64,000 bases of DNA from Chloranthus sessilifolius (taxonomy: Eukaryota; Streptophyta; Magnoliopsida; Chloranthales; Chloranthaceae), in contig CM037593.1 of the NCBI GenBank assembly GCA_021018995.1, positions 41,925,810-41,989,809 on the forward strand. The letters run 5' to 3'. The notes beneath the pieces are model-generated. The model worked only from the letters and a program-made list of their open reading frames with translations. It did not search any database and had not been told where the DNA came from. A program made the translations under genes and the position numbers. Shown piece by piece: positions 21,773 through 32,019 of the stretch. Positions within the stretch are counted from its first letter, which is position 1. Every line of letters starts with the position of its first letter.

Positions 21773-24200
21773 TGGGGTCTGTCAGAGGATGTGCTGATTT
21801 ATTATGTGGTGTTGGAAGAAAATTAAAATCAAAGTAAAACAGAGGATAAAAGTGATATGGTGAAAACAACAATCCTAAAACATCCTAGACCTGCAAGATA
21901 TAGGGCCTATTGTAGCAAGTTTTGATAAGTAAGAGTTTATCCCACAGAGAAATTGATCTAGAACTCAAAATGGGCTATAATAGTAGGCCTCCAGATTTGG
22001 CTATAGATCTAACAATCCTAAAGAAAGAGAGTTGGGTGTCACGACTATACTAAATTAACCCTAACAAAAGAGAAATAAAGTGCAGCCCTATCCTAAAGAA
22101 GAAGATGGTGATGGTGTGTGCCAAAATAAAATCTAAAAATGATGGGAAGTAAGCAGGTTAAGCTAGAGTTAATGCAGTAATGTAACTCATATTTAGACTG
22201 TCCCTGCAGTGGTTGTTGCTGAGATGCTATCAATAACCTCAACAAGGTAGAAGAATCGAATTTAACCCATGCCATTTGGGGTGCTCTTAGGGCTATATTC
22301 TGTCCACTCGAATGGTCACAGAGCATCTGATAGAGTCTGTCAAATCCCATTGATTAAATCAGAAATGCTAACCTAATCCAAAGGAGTGGACTGATCATTT
22401 CCTCAACTAATGGACCAGATCAGGCCATGAATATTATTACAGACACTATGTAATGCTAGTGCTATAAGCTCCCCAGATCTACGCACAGATCTGGCTGACA
22501 TCTATAGGTATTCCAACCCATAAAATCCTATGTGCTTTGCCAAGGCCAACGACTCAATGTGCCCACACAAAGGGCCAATAATTAGTTGAATAAGGATTTA
22601 GATTTAGCTGGTCATTGCTACAAAAGGCCTGCAATGACTCAGTCTCAAGCTGCAATTACTACAGAGAAATCAGATTTAACATCTGATATTGGTCAAGTAA
22701 AACAAAGAGGAGCCAATTTCTGCATAAACCTCCTCACAAGGCTCTAGAAGCTCATGTGCAGAGGAGAAGAATCCTTCTCAGACATGTGGCTGGACACCAC
22801 CTTAGGGTTATACTCTGTCCACTCAAATGGTCATAGGGTATCCGATAGGTCTGTCCATACCACAGAGATCTGAGAAAGAACATATAAACTGTTGATGCCA
22901 CCATGGAGTCCCAGGGTTACGAGCTCTCCAGATTTGGCTACAGATCTAGCTTGCTATCCATGGGTCTATTAAACCAAGGAAAATCAGATGATAAACAATA
23001 GATCTACTAGAAACTGAATGAGATAATCCCAAAAACATGGATCCTATAGACATCTAAGGAAACCATAAGATCTGTAAATTTAATTAGTCATTAAAATAAT
23101 AATCCATTAATAAAAGAAAAACTTATAATGAATTGTCTCAAGGCTGTAGCCTGTACACAACTGCTTATCGAAAAGATCCTAATGTATGCAAAGCCTATTA
23201 TAAAACTAAAATAAAACTAAACTTAGCTGCTTACAAAAGGATTAGTCAGCCAATGCTGGGCTAAGAGAGAAGAAAAATAAGAAAAAGAGATGATCAAATC
23301 TTAACCCTAGCCTGCTGGAGCTCTCAGCTGATAGAGGATGAAGGAAAGATGAAAATACTAAACTCTAAGTACATCTTATATACTATGTCCATAAGGCCTT
23401 AGCTCAAAAGAAATTAACCCTAATTTTTCCAACAGACGTGGCACTGCTACAACCCTTGAATGCCTTGAGATGTGCGCCTCAAAATCTATGCCTCGAGAAG
23501 TGTGCCCTAACCTTGAGAAATTCCCAAAAGGTCCATGAGTTAAAATTGAGAAGTGGAGGGCCCGAGCTTCGCGGGGCTGGCATCTGCATTAATTCACTCG
23601 TGCAGTGGCATAGCCTTCACGAAGGAGCATTTGGCTAAAGAGGATTGTTCACTCGCGTGGTAGATTCTCAGTTGATCGCACAGCAGCTTTGCACTACAAT
23701 GCTGTCGCGGAGGTGATTTGGAATGCCTGGATTTCTTGCGCAGTAGAGCTTTAGAAGTTCTCTCTCGCTGGATACTCACGCAGGTAGGCTCCTACGCTCG
23801 CATAGTAACTGGTTAGGCTTCAGAGTGCACGAGAGCTGCGCGAGGAAATTTCTGGGTGTCTCTCTCTTTCAGGACATTGCGAGAACTCCGCAAGGTGATA
23901 AATTATTCTTTATGCATATGAACTTGCTATGTTCTGCGCGCGGCTGCTTTAAGGCTCGATCTCTGCGAGAGCTTCGCGAGCACAAATTGTGAGGGTTTTA
24001 AGATGCGAGATGTTCGCGATTTCTTTACTACTCTCCTATTGACTGTGCGTCCTATCTGGGCGAGGGCATCTTCCACTACATCCTTAGCTCCGCGAGGGCT
24101 CCTCAACTCTGTGAGATGATTCTTTTGATCTTCTAATGCATTGCATTTGCTGTTGTTGCAACTTCCTTTATTCACATCTAACTTCTTTCATCTGCTAGAT
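21773..24200 (-). repeat. Athila-type 5' LTR (right boundary uncertain)
   Basis: The stretch upstream of the primer site has no coding region and is taken as the LTR. It contains a partly repeated block (about 22260-22350 and 22800-22870, sharing TCTGTCCACTCAAATGGTCA with variants). A CG-rich portion at 23440-24130 contains repeated GCGAG(A/G)GCTTCGCGAG-like words. No second LTR exists, because the 3' half of the element is missing, so the outer boundary is a guess. Confidence 0.5.
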
Positions 24201-24420
24201 TTTTGGTCAATGATGACCAGTAAATGAGTCACCATGGTGAGCATACCAGGGTGTTCCCTTAGGCTTTGGCTCAGCTGTCATCTTTGCATGTTTTCTTTCT
24301 CTTCTTTAGACTAATAAGCTGGGATTTTGTATTAAGCTGCACAGTTTATTGCTAACTACAAAACACACCTAACAAATGATTATTAGTCTGCTTCAAGGTC
24401 CATCAAAGGCTAAGTTAAGA

Positions 24421-24666
24421 GGTGAAAAGTGATACTTTTCAGTGAATAACATCATGCAGGCCACACACAACAGTGCGCTTGGTTCAGTATAATGGAAAGA
24501 CATGTAGGTTTGATGGCATGAAAAGCTGCATACTACTGTCGCAGGTGAAAAGTGATACTTTTCAGTGAATAACATCATGTAGGCCACACACAACGGTGAT
24601 CTTGGTTCAGTATAATGGAAAGACATGTGGGTTTGATGGCATGAAAAGCTGCATACTACTGGCGTA
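24421..24666 (+). repeat. 123-bp direct duplication in the LTR
   Basis: The unit beginning GGTGAAAAGTGATACTTTTC at 24421 recurs at 24544 with few differences. The sister LTR at about 29585 carries only one, more diverged version, so the duplication happened in this LTR after the two LTRs separated or was lost in the other. Confidence 0.85.
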
Positions 24667-24848
24667 AGTAAAGCACTAATGCACAACGCAAAGGTGAAGC
24701 TTGAACGGGTCAAGCAAGGCACGAAAGTGCACGCATGCATGTTGCGAAATGACACCATGCCTCAATATGGTTACCTTGAAAATAAGGTAGCCATGAGAGG
24801 GAGTTTCCTTCCTCTGGACAGTTGGTATCAGAGTTGATGGAGAGTTAG

Positions 24849-27800
24849 AGTAACAACCCAGAATTTTTAACTTATTTTAACGTTGTAGATGTTGTACCAT
24901 ACTGTGCACAGTGTTGAAGCTCCACACCGGAACCCACCATCTTTTAAGAAAGTTCTAATTTTTCCTATATTAATATTAGACTCATTTCAAAGTGTTTGTC
25001 GATATGATTCCAACGATATATAATTTGTCAATTTTTTATAAGAATATAAAAAGTTACATCCGTTTTAAGAGATGAAACAGGTTAAAGGGTATAACTATAA
25101 TTTCGAGAGAGAAATACTATTTACTTCAGTGGTTATACAAAGCGCTAGAACGAAACCTTTTCTCAAGCTATTCAAGTCACGTATAAATTCTTATTGTGTG
25201 AAAAAACTTCTATTTTATTAAATCTTCTATGAAAAATCTTAATTAAATTAACCTAAAACTTCTTACTATTATAAATAAAACTTTAAAAGTTCTCTACTCT
25301 CTATAATTAAAAATTATTCTCTCCTAAGACTTAGAAGATTTGATGCCTTGAACATCAATCTTTTCAATCAGAATTATCATAGATCTATCGTTCATGCTTC
25401 AAGAGGTGGGTACCCATCAATTCATCTTGTTCTTCTAAATTCCTGTTGGTTAGAATCCATTCGATCGTGTATCGACAAGTTTAAAAATCTTATTTAAACT
25501 CTAATATCTCATAAATTAATAAATCTGCATGTTTAATATTATGCTTTTCCTTGAAAGTTGTATGATTTATAAGTCGGTTTATATTTTATTTTTCTTTTTA
25601 AATAATTCCTTTGTTTGACTATTAATATTTTACCTTCTATTAGGTTTACATATTTAATATGTTATCTTCCTCTTAAATCTACATATTAATTAAACATGAA
25701 TATCTTTAAATATAATAAATTTGCATATTTAGTATTTTATTTTTCTATTAAAGTTGCATGATTTGTAAATTGATTTATATTTTGCTTCTCTTTTCAAACG
25801 ATCTCTTTGTTTGGCTATTTAATATTTTACTTTCCATTAAGCCCTAAAATACTATAAATATCATATATCTATATAATTAATAATTTACTCTTCTACTAAA
25901 ACTGTAATGATATATTATTATTGCAAGTCTATATTCTTATTTTATTAAGCCCTAAGATCTAAATTTTAAATATTCATATCTTTTTATATATCTATGTGAT
26001 TATAATATATTATATATCTATTTTTATCACCTCGATGCGAATATCACGATATCATGAAAATTTTAAAATTATGAGGTCAAACTAGAACCTTTCATGTTCT
26101 CAATCATATATACACTAAGAATTGTATTATCTTGAAGTTTCGGGTCCAAACTCGCAGTCACGAGCCCAAACTCGCGGCTACGAACCTAAATTCGCGGCCA
26201 CAAATCCGAACTTGCCACTATCGATGTATTGGTATCGGTATTTTGGCCATAACTTTTTACTCTGATCTTGGATTAACACGATTATTGAGACATTAGAAAG
26301 AAGACTTCGAACTTCACTACTTTATGTGAGATAGCTATTTCACGAATCCAATGCTTTAGAGGTCAAAATAGGATGGAAAATCTAGTTCAATTTTGAATGA
26401 CCTAATGCTACACGAATTTAATATTATTTTCTAATTTTCATGACTAAAATTTGTGTATATTATATTTTACTTAAGGTCTTTCGATCGATAGTCATAATAA
26501 ATTACAACTTAGTAATTATAAATACTCTTTAATTTAATTATCTAATTATAATATATATAGAGAGAGAGATATATATATATCAATTTTATCGCTTCAACAC
26601 ATCCTCTTCGATAACACGAAAAGTTAAAAATTCGATACCCTCATAAAAATTAAACTCTAACCTTCACGTTCTCAAAATCACATTAATAACTATCCTATTT
26701 TATATTTGTATTAGTGTTATGTAAATATTTATATAAGTATAAACATAGCCTAAATTTTAGATGTAAATCTTTCTGTAAGTATGATAATTTTGTATTTTCA
26801 TCTTGATCATGTTATACAAGTTATAAATATATTAGGTTATATATATGTGAGTATATGAGATCATGCTTACGCTTGAGCGTAATGATTCGTTGAGATGATA
26901 TCAAAGCGAGGAATACATCGTATACATATGCCCTACAATTTATGGTAGTATGGGACATCATGACGAGTCAGGTGAGTGTGAATTCAGTGTAATCTTATAT
27001 ACGATAACATATACGGTGACTCTATCACCCAGAGTTTTAATATGAAAGGATAAGATATGAGTTATGATATGAGATTCGAGCCTCGGGCCTTAACTGTGGT
27101 GAGATTTCTTTTATGGTCATGTGAAACTCAAAATATTGGTATCCATATACGGGTGCAACCCTCTATGATAGTATATGCTACCACACGAAGTACATCCAGG
27201 TTACTATAGAACTCTTTCCTTGGGAAGCGTAATTTAAGGAAGTTACCCTACTGTAGCTCATCTTAGAATTAAGTGATAAGAATATGATGTGAGTATAAGA
27301 TAAGATAAGTTATAATATGAGTATGATAATAAGAAATCACTGTGTAGGCCAGTAAAAGACTAAGAACTTAAGTCTATACGTATCATTCTTTGCGTAGCCA
27401 CCGTAAGGACAACAACATCTTACAGCCAAGACGGGTATCTTGGAGATAGTATAGTTTGAGTAGATTGTGAGTGTGCGTAACCATTTATGTCTCTCCATTG
27501 GGCTGGATAGAGGAGTATAAGTATGATATAAAGGCGTTATGATATGGTGGTATGATACTACATTGACCCTCAAATAGTAGCTCGAGCCGTAACTTTGGCA
27601 TATATCATTTAGGATTTATGAGTATGTTAGTTATGCCTATGCGATGTACAAACATATGTGTGAGAATAATAATATATGATATGATATGAGATATGGTAAG
27701 GTACATTAAGATATGAGTGTCTAAATTATGATCCTGCATTCTTGATTATGATATGAGTTTGCGATATACACTTGATTTGCCACGTTCTTTCTGATTTTAT

Positions 27801-28396
27801 TGTTATATTATGTTTATCACTCACGTGATGCACCCACAATGCACCTGAGTAGAATAGGGTAGATTGGTTGTGTACCCTACTGAGTTTACGTGACTGAGTA
27901 AACTCATCTCACGACAATCTTATAGCTGCAGGTGATTACGCTGGTAAAGTTGGCGCCGACTATCCAGATCTTGTCAACGCCGATTTCATTGATCCCGTAG
28001 ATGTTGAGTATCAGGAGCCTTAGGAGGGCGATGCCGCATAGTACCAGGAGGACCATGGTGCTGATTTTGATTCGGACATAGATTTTTGACATTTTAGACT
28101 TGGTATTGAGTTCGTTTGACAATATTATTATTAACTCTACGCTTTCTTTTATTGGATTTGTCTCCGACATTTATTTTCTTTTACTGGCGGTTACCTGAAT
28201 TTTTATCGTATTTATTTAGTATTTATGATTATTTTTATATTCCACCTTTATTTGTGGGTTTTCACGGATTTTGTAGAACTAGATTCGCGCAAGAACTCTA
28301 ATTAAGTGAATGTCCGCTTAACATTATCGGGATATGTGCGGGTCATAACTCGAAATTCTAAGCCCTTCAGATGAGGTAAAATTTCGAGTCGTGACA
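24849..28396. mobile_element. 3.5-kb solo LTR with 5-bp target duplication
   Basis: The segment is flanked by GTTAG on both sides (24844-24848 and 28397-28401). Its ends are imperfect inverted repeats (start AGTAACAACCCAGAATTTTT, end AAAATTTCGAGTCGTGACA), matching the TGTCACGACTCGAAATTT-type LTR termini of plant gypsy elements; the first base pair of the usual TG has become AG. Removing it joins two halves that align with the sister LTR at 29850-29940. No coding region is seen; frames are short and AT-rich. A lineage with very long LTRs such as Tekay/Del is a guess. It contains a 4 x 20-bp repeat and a bladed ATGATATGAG-rich region at 27040-27760. Confidence 0.75.
26141..26220 (+). repeat. 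four 20-bp tandem units
   Basis: Four exact-length units occupy 26141-26160, 26161-26180, 26181-26200 and 26201-26220, each a variant of CGAGCCCAAACTCGCGGCTA. The copies differ at several positions but keep the 20-bp register perfectly. Confidence 0.9.
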
Positions 28397-28477
28397 GTTA
28401 GTCTTGATTTGTTGCACGAATAATCGAGGCGTTGCATGGGCATGTTAGCCAGGTTCGAGCTGCGCCCCCGTGACAAA

Positions 28478-28490
28478 TGGTATTAGAGCC
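28478..28490 (+). promoter_or_regulatory. primer binding site, initiator tRNA-Met type
   Basis: TGGTATTAGAGCC differs at one position from the usual TGGTATCAGAGCC and begins two bases after the LTR end GTGACA (28470-28475). This fixes plus-strand orientation for the non-autonomous element. Confidence 0.75.
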
Positions 28491-29003
28491 AGATCGTTCT
28501 GAATGGGACAACGTTGGTGAACCAGGGTGATTGTGATGCGGTTGAGATGCACTCTGTTACAGTGACTTTTGGATGATCTTCAAGCCATGAAGGCCACACA
28601 TTAGTGACTTCCGACACGAAAGGTTGGGTCACACTGGTGCTAGGCACCATTGCCATGGATGGCATGGAGCAATGAAAATGCTCCATTCTCACTTCAAGAA
28701 GAAGCTGGGATTTTCAGAGTCAATTGCTGGTATATGACATGTTGATCGAAGCCGCCGATATGGGACAGTGGAAGAGGTTAGTGTGTTACTATGGTTAGTG
28801 GTTTGCTGCTTTGTTATGAAACTACAGAGTATTGATAGCGTGTAGTGAAGACTTCGAGTTCAGGGACTACAACATTGAAAGATGGCATATTATACGAAAA
28901 GAAGTGTCTTCACGCCAACGAGAATATTAACGATTTTGAGTAAAGGAGGATGTGATCGGGGCATTCGGCGTGCACAACCGCAGGGCCACTCATCCCACTC
29001 GGG

Positions 29004-29165
29004 TGCTAGGAGGGCATGTGACATCGTGGACCAGGAGGGTTTGCCACATGGTGTCAGGAGGGCACGCAACATCATGTGCCAGGAGGGCACGCAACATCAT
29101 GTGCCAGGAGGGCACGTAACATCGTGGGCCAGGAGAGTTCGCAACATGTGCCAGGAAAGCACGTG
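29004..29165 (+). repeat. ~25-bp minisatellite (GCCAGGAGGGCACGCAACAT)
   Basis: About seven units built on GCCAGGAGGGCACG(C/T)AACATC follow each other with starts near 29004, 29031, 29054, 29079, 29104, 29129 and 29151. Two neighbouring units are identical, so part of the array is young. It lies in the internal region of the non-autonomous LTR element. Confidence 0.85.
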
Positions 29166-29584
29166 ACTCGGTGGCAACACGGTTGCATGGGAAGATGATA
29201 CGAGATGTTGGGGCGTATTGGTATGGAGCATGACACTGTGTGCTACGGAAGGAATCCGTGTGCCATGGGGATATGACAAACCAATACCTTTGAGGTCTTT
29301 CTGTTATTTACCCATAGTTAGTGTTTGAACCATCTATGTGGGAGAGGTGTTAGAGAGAGCCTTCCACACACACGGGGCCTTGCATTACCAAAAGGAGCGC
29401 AAGTGTCTCCTAGGTCTGAAAAGGTGAGCCTAGGACGTTGCTTTGACAATATCGTGTGTCACCTAAAACGAGCTTTCTATGTATGTCGAATTATGCATCG
29501 CGATGTATGTGGGTTGGGCAAGAGAGAGACATTAGAAGGCTGCGTGGGATACTGTAGTGCACATTGTCGGAGGGTCAGAATATG

Positions 29585-29940
29585 GTGTGATGGTCACTTG
29601 GGCCACACACAATAGTGGGCTTGATTCAGTATAACTGTAAGACATGTTGGTATGATGGCATAAAGAGTTGCATGCTACTGTCGCAGGTGAAACACTAATG
29701 CACGACGCCAAGTTGAAGCTTGAGCATGCCATGTACGGCACGAAAGTGCATGCATGCGTGCCGCGAAATGACATCATGCCTCAATATAGTTGGCTTGAAA
29801 ATAAGGTAGCCATGAGCAGGAGTTCCCGTCCTCTAGACAGTTGGTATCGGAGCTGATGGAGAGTTAAGCTTGCTTCGTTGCATGCGGCATCGAGGCAGCA
29901 CACAGGCATGTTAACTGGGTTCGAGCTGTGCCCCCGTGAA
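29585..29940 (+). repeat. 3' LTR of the non-autonomous element
   Basis: It is the uninterrupted sister of the split LTR at 24421-28475. It shows the empty version of the solo-LTR site as GATGGAGAGTTAAGC. It ends in GCCCCCGTGAA, where the other copy reads GCCCCCGTGACA. Confidence 0.7.
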
Positions 29941-30348
29941 GGACTGCATACTAATATGGCCATTGAATGAAGATCCAATAGTGTTGAAACTTAGGCATCT
30001 ATATAAAGCTTTAGTAACCCTTATTTGTACCAATTCGATTTTCATCATCCAATAATGGGCATTACAATTGGTCAATATTATATATCAACAAATGGTCAAC
30101 AAGTGAACACCATTATATTATAACAAATGGTCAACAAATGAACACCACTATATTATAATGGTAACCAGTCACTATCTAATCAACTCTAATTAAAAAATTA
30201 ATTGGGCTGCTCAAACCCAAATGCTCTATTAGCTTCTAGATGACGCTTTCCTATATTTCACTAAAACTGAAAGCAAGAATAATAGAAAGAAGAAAGGAAA
30301 CGCAGAAAGAAAAACCTTACGATCCAGAGTTTCTTTGATGCATTTCAA

Positions 30349-30545
30349 ATGACGAGCCTGCAATCAAAGTTATTGACGTTCACTCCACATGTATCTAGGG
30401 TTTTAGATGCATCAACTCTAGTAGTTCTGAGAAATGGAGATAGTTCTATAAATGACGAAGCGATCTGGAAGCAACTTCCCGAAGCAGGGCTCGATGAAGA
30501 GACGATCAATCGGAGGGATAAAGCCACTCTCACCCCCTATATCAC
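30349..30545 (+). pseudogene. orphan first exon like CRWN4/NMCP2 nuclear lamina protein
   Basis: The frame starts MTSLQSKLLTFTPHVSRVLD and continues SINDEAIWKQLPEAGLDEET and NRRDKATLTPYITKPET. From family knowledge, plant CRWN4/NMCP2-like proteins start with a short Ser/Thr-Pro N-terminus, an R-V-L box, then DE(A/S)IWKRLREAG(F/L)DEE(S/T)IKRRDKAALIAYIAKLE. The order and spacing agree. Here the coiled coil that should follow is missing: the frame runs into FRFFFFEF and stops at 30604. No further CRWN exon is seen before the next gene. It is most likely a copied or truncated first exon. Similarity is from memory, so the name is tentative. Confidence 0.5.
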
Positions 30546-30609
30546 GAAGCCCGAAACCCGATTTCGATTTTTTTTCTTTGAATTCGATCATTTCTTGAGT
30601 AATTAAATG

Positions 30610-31515
30610 ACAAAAAACCATTTTAAATGGAACTGGTAAGTAACGGTTGGCTGGCGCTGGTTACATTAGCAATGATAAGAAGGAATCCAATGTAGTTTTC
30701 AGAGTGGAGTATTCTTCAACCACCTCAGAAACTGAGGTTCATAAGAAAAAAAAAAAAAAAGCTCCGCAAACCGAGAAAAACTCTTGAACACAAACAAACC
30801 TCAGAAAACCCATTTTCTTGGCTCCCGAACAGCCCTAAAAGTCTAATTCATGTCACGTAATGAGGGCTCTTAATTAGTTGGGTTGTGAGAAAATTTGGAC
30901 TCAAAAGTATATGGTCCAACCTGATGGCGTGCCAGAACATAAAAATGACCTAATATGACTCGACCTATCTTCGTTTATCATTCCCGAAAGGGTACGACTA
31001 TTCTCACCTGTTTATTAGTAAGTACGACATAGTTTTTTTATGAGTGAAAATCATTGACTGATTTGAATCAGGCAATGGAGATTATTTTTTGCTCTAATCA
31101 TCCTCATGATAGATCTTAAGATCATGGCATGCCTATCAAACGATCAGATATTGATTTCACAAGGCACATATACCGAAAAGTAGCGAAGATCATGGGCAAA
31201 AGAGTTTGATCTTCACTTTTTGTGACGTATGCCATGTGGAATCAACATCTAACCATCTTATAGGCGCATCATGATCTTAAGCTCTATCTTGAGGAGGATT
31301 GGAGCAAAATAAATCTCCGATCTGATTCAAAACTGATCAATGGATTTTGTATGCAAAAAAAAATTGTACGGTATTACTAATAAACCAGTGAGAATAGACC
31401 GTGCCCTTGTGTGCATAAATACCCTTTATGTTGTGTGTATAAATACAATTTGGATCGGTCTGCCCGATCCAAATTGACCCACGGACCAAGTCCGGCGGGT
31501 TGGGTTTCGAATCAA
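30610..31515. other. intergenic, no gene seen
   Basis: AT-rich, with a poly-A run at 30749-30764. The phrases ATGATCTTAAG and GATCATGGCAT recur, and a short TGCATAAATAC repeat lies at about 31410-31445. It probably includes the promoter region of the M16-type gene starting at 32020, but no clear TATA box with matching spacing stands out. Confidence 0.4.
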
Positions 31516-31520
31516 CCCTG

Positions 31521-31685
31521 GCCAGAGCAGCAATCGGCGGAGCGCTCTCTCTCTCTCCCTCCCTGGCATCGAGCAACATTCGCCAGAGCAGCAATCGGCG
31601 GAGCCCTCTGTTCTCTCTCTCTCTGGGCATCGAGCACCACTCGCCAGAGCAGCAATCGCCGCAGGCCTCTAACCCTCTTTCTCTC
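31521..31685 (+). repeat. 61-bp tandem repeat, ~2.7 copies, upstream of the M16 gene
   Basis: Units starting GCCAGAGCAGCAATCGGCGG lie at 31521, 31582 and 31643, with an exact period of 61 bp and a CT-rich tail (CTCTCTCT) in each. The third is partial. They lie 335-500 bases before the start codon of the M16 homolog, where a 5' leader or promoter would be. The CT-rich parts resemble plant GAGA/pyrimidine-patch elements, which is an inference. Confidence 0.85.
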
Positions 31686-32019
31686 TCACTAGCAATGGAT
31701 TGCATCTTACGGACGGTATCCCTCCACGAAAAAATCGTCCAAATCGGAAAGCACTCGCCCAGACCGTCCATTTCTGCCGATCCCACGCTCCAGATGATAC
31801 TCCCAATATTTCCATCCAACGGTCATCACAGCGAATACCGTTTACTAAACTGTATTCTCTATCTAGCGTATTGTTTTAAAAAGTTTGTTATACAAGAGCG
31901 GGAAACAAAGAAGTTAGTTGATAGTATACCATTTAGTTGTTTTTTTATATTATTATTATTATCAGAAGTAAACCATTTAGCTTTGAAACTTAGTTCTTTC
32001 TTGTTCCGAATTTTCAAAC

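Larger units (their letters stand above)
18340..24200 (-). mobile_element. Ty3/gypsy, Athila-type, 5' half
   Basis: On the minus strand the order is LTR (right end uncertain, near 24200), tRNA-Asp primer site (21740-21756), gag (21419 down to about 19744), protease (19523-19278) and the first half of RT (19241-18358). The RT is cut off before its catalytic aspartate pair, where the Tat-type element begins. Many frameshifts and stops are present. The lineage call rests on the gag phrase LPSFHGLSKEDPYKHI, on ITTLRSGR, and on the RT phrase LLNAGVIYPISDSEWVS, which are typical of plant Athila elements. Confidence 0.8.
24421..29940 (+). mobile_element. short non-autonomous LTR element, split by a solo LTR
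   Basis: Two related, non-adjacent segments act as LTRs: about 24421-24848 plus 28402-28475, and about 29585-29940. They share GGCCACACACAA, GGCACGAAAGTGCA, AATAAGGTAGCCATGA and, at the end, GTTCGAGCTG(C/T)GCCCCCGTGA. Directly after the first LTR is a tRNA-Met-type primer site (28478). The internal region (about 1.1 kb) has no gag or pol and includes a minisatellite. Its size and lack of coding fit a TRIM/LARD-type element. Outer boundaries and target duplication could not be fixed. Confidence 0.7.

Noticed and set aside
24822-24834. TTGGTATCAGAG as a tRNA-Met primer site (also TTGGTATCGGAG at 29842)
   Set aside because: Both copies lie inside the two LTR-like segments, followed by more shared LTR sequence. 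The site at 28478, directly after the LTR end, fits better as the real one.
28882-29166. 94-codon ORF with repeated Arg/Gly/Cys-rich peptide
   Set aside because: It is the translation of the 25-bp minisatellite and not a likely protein.
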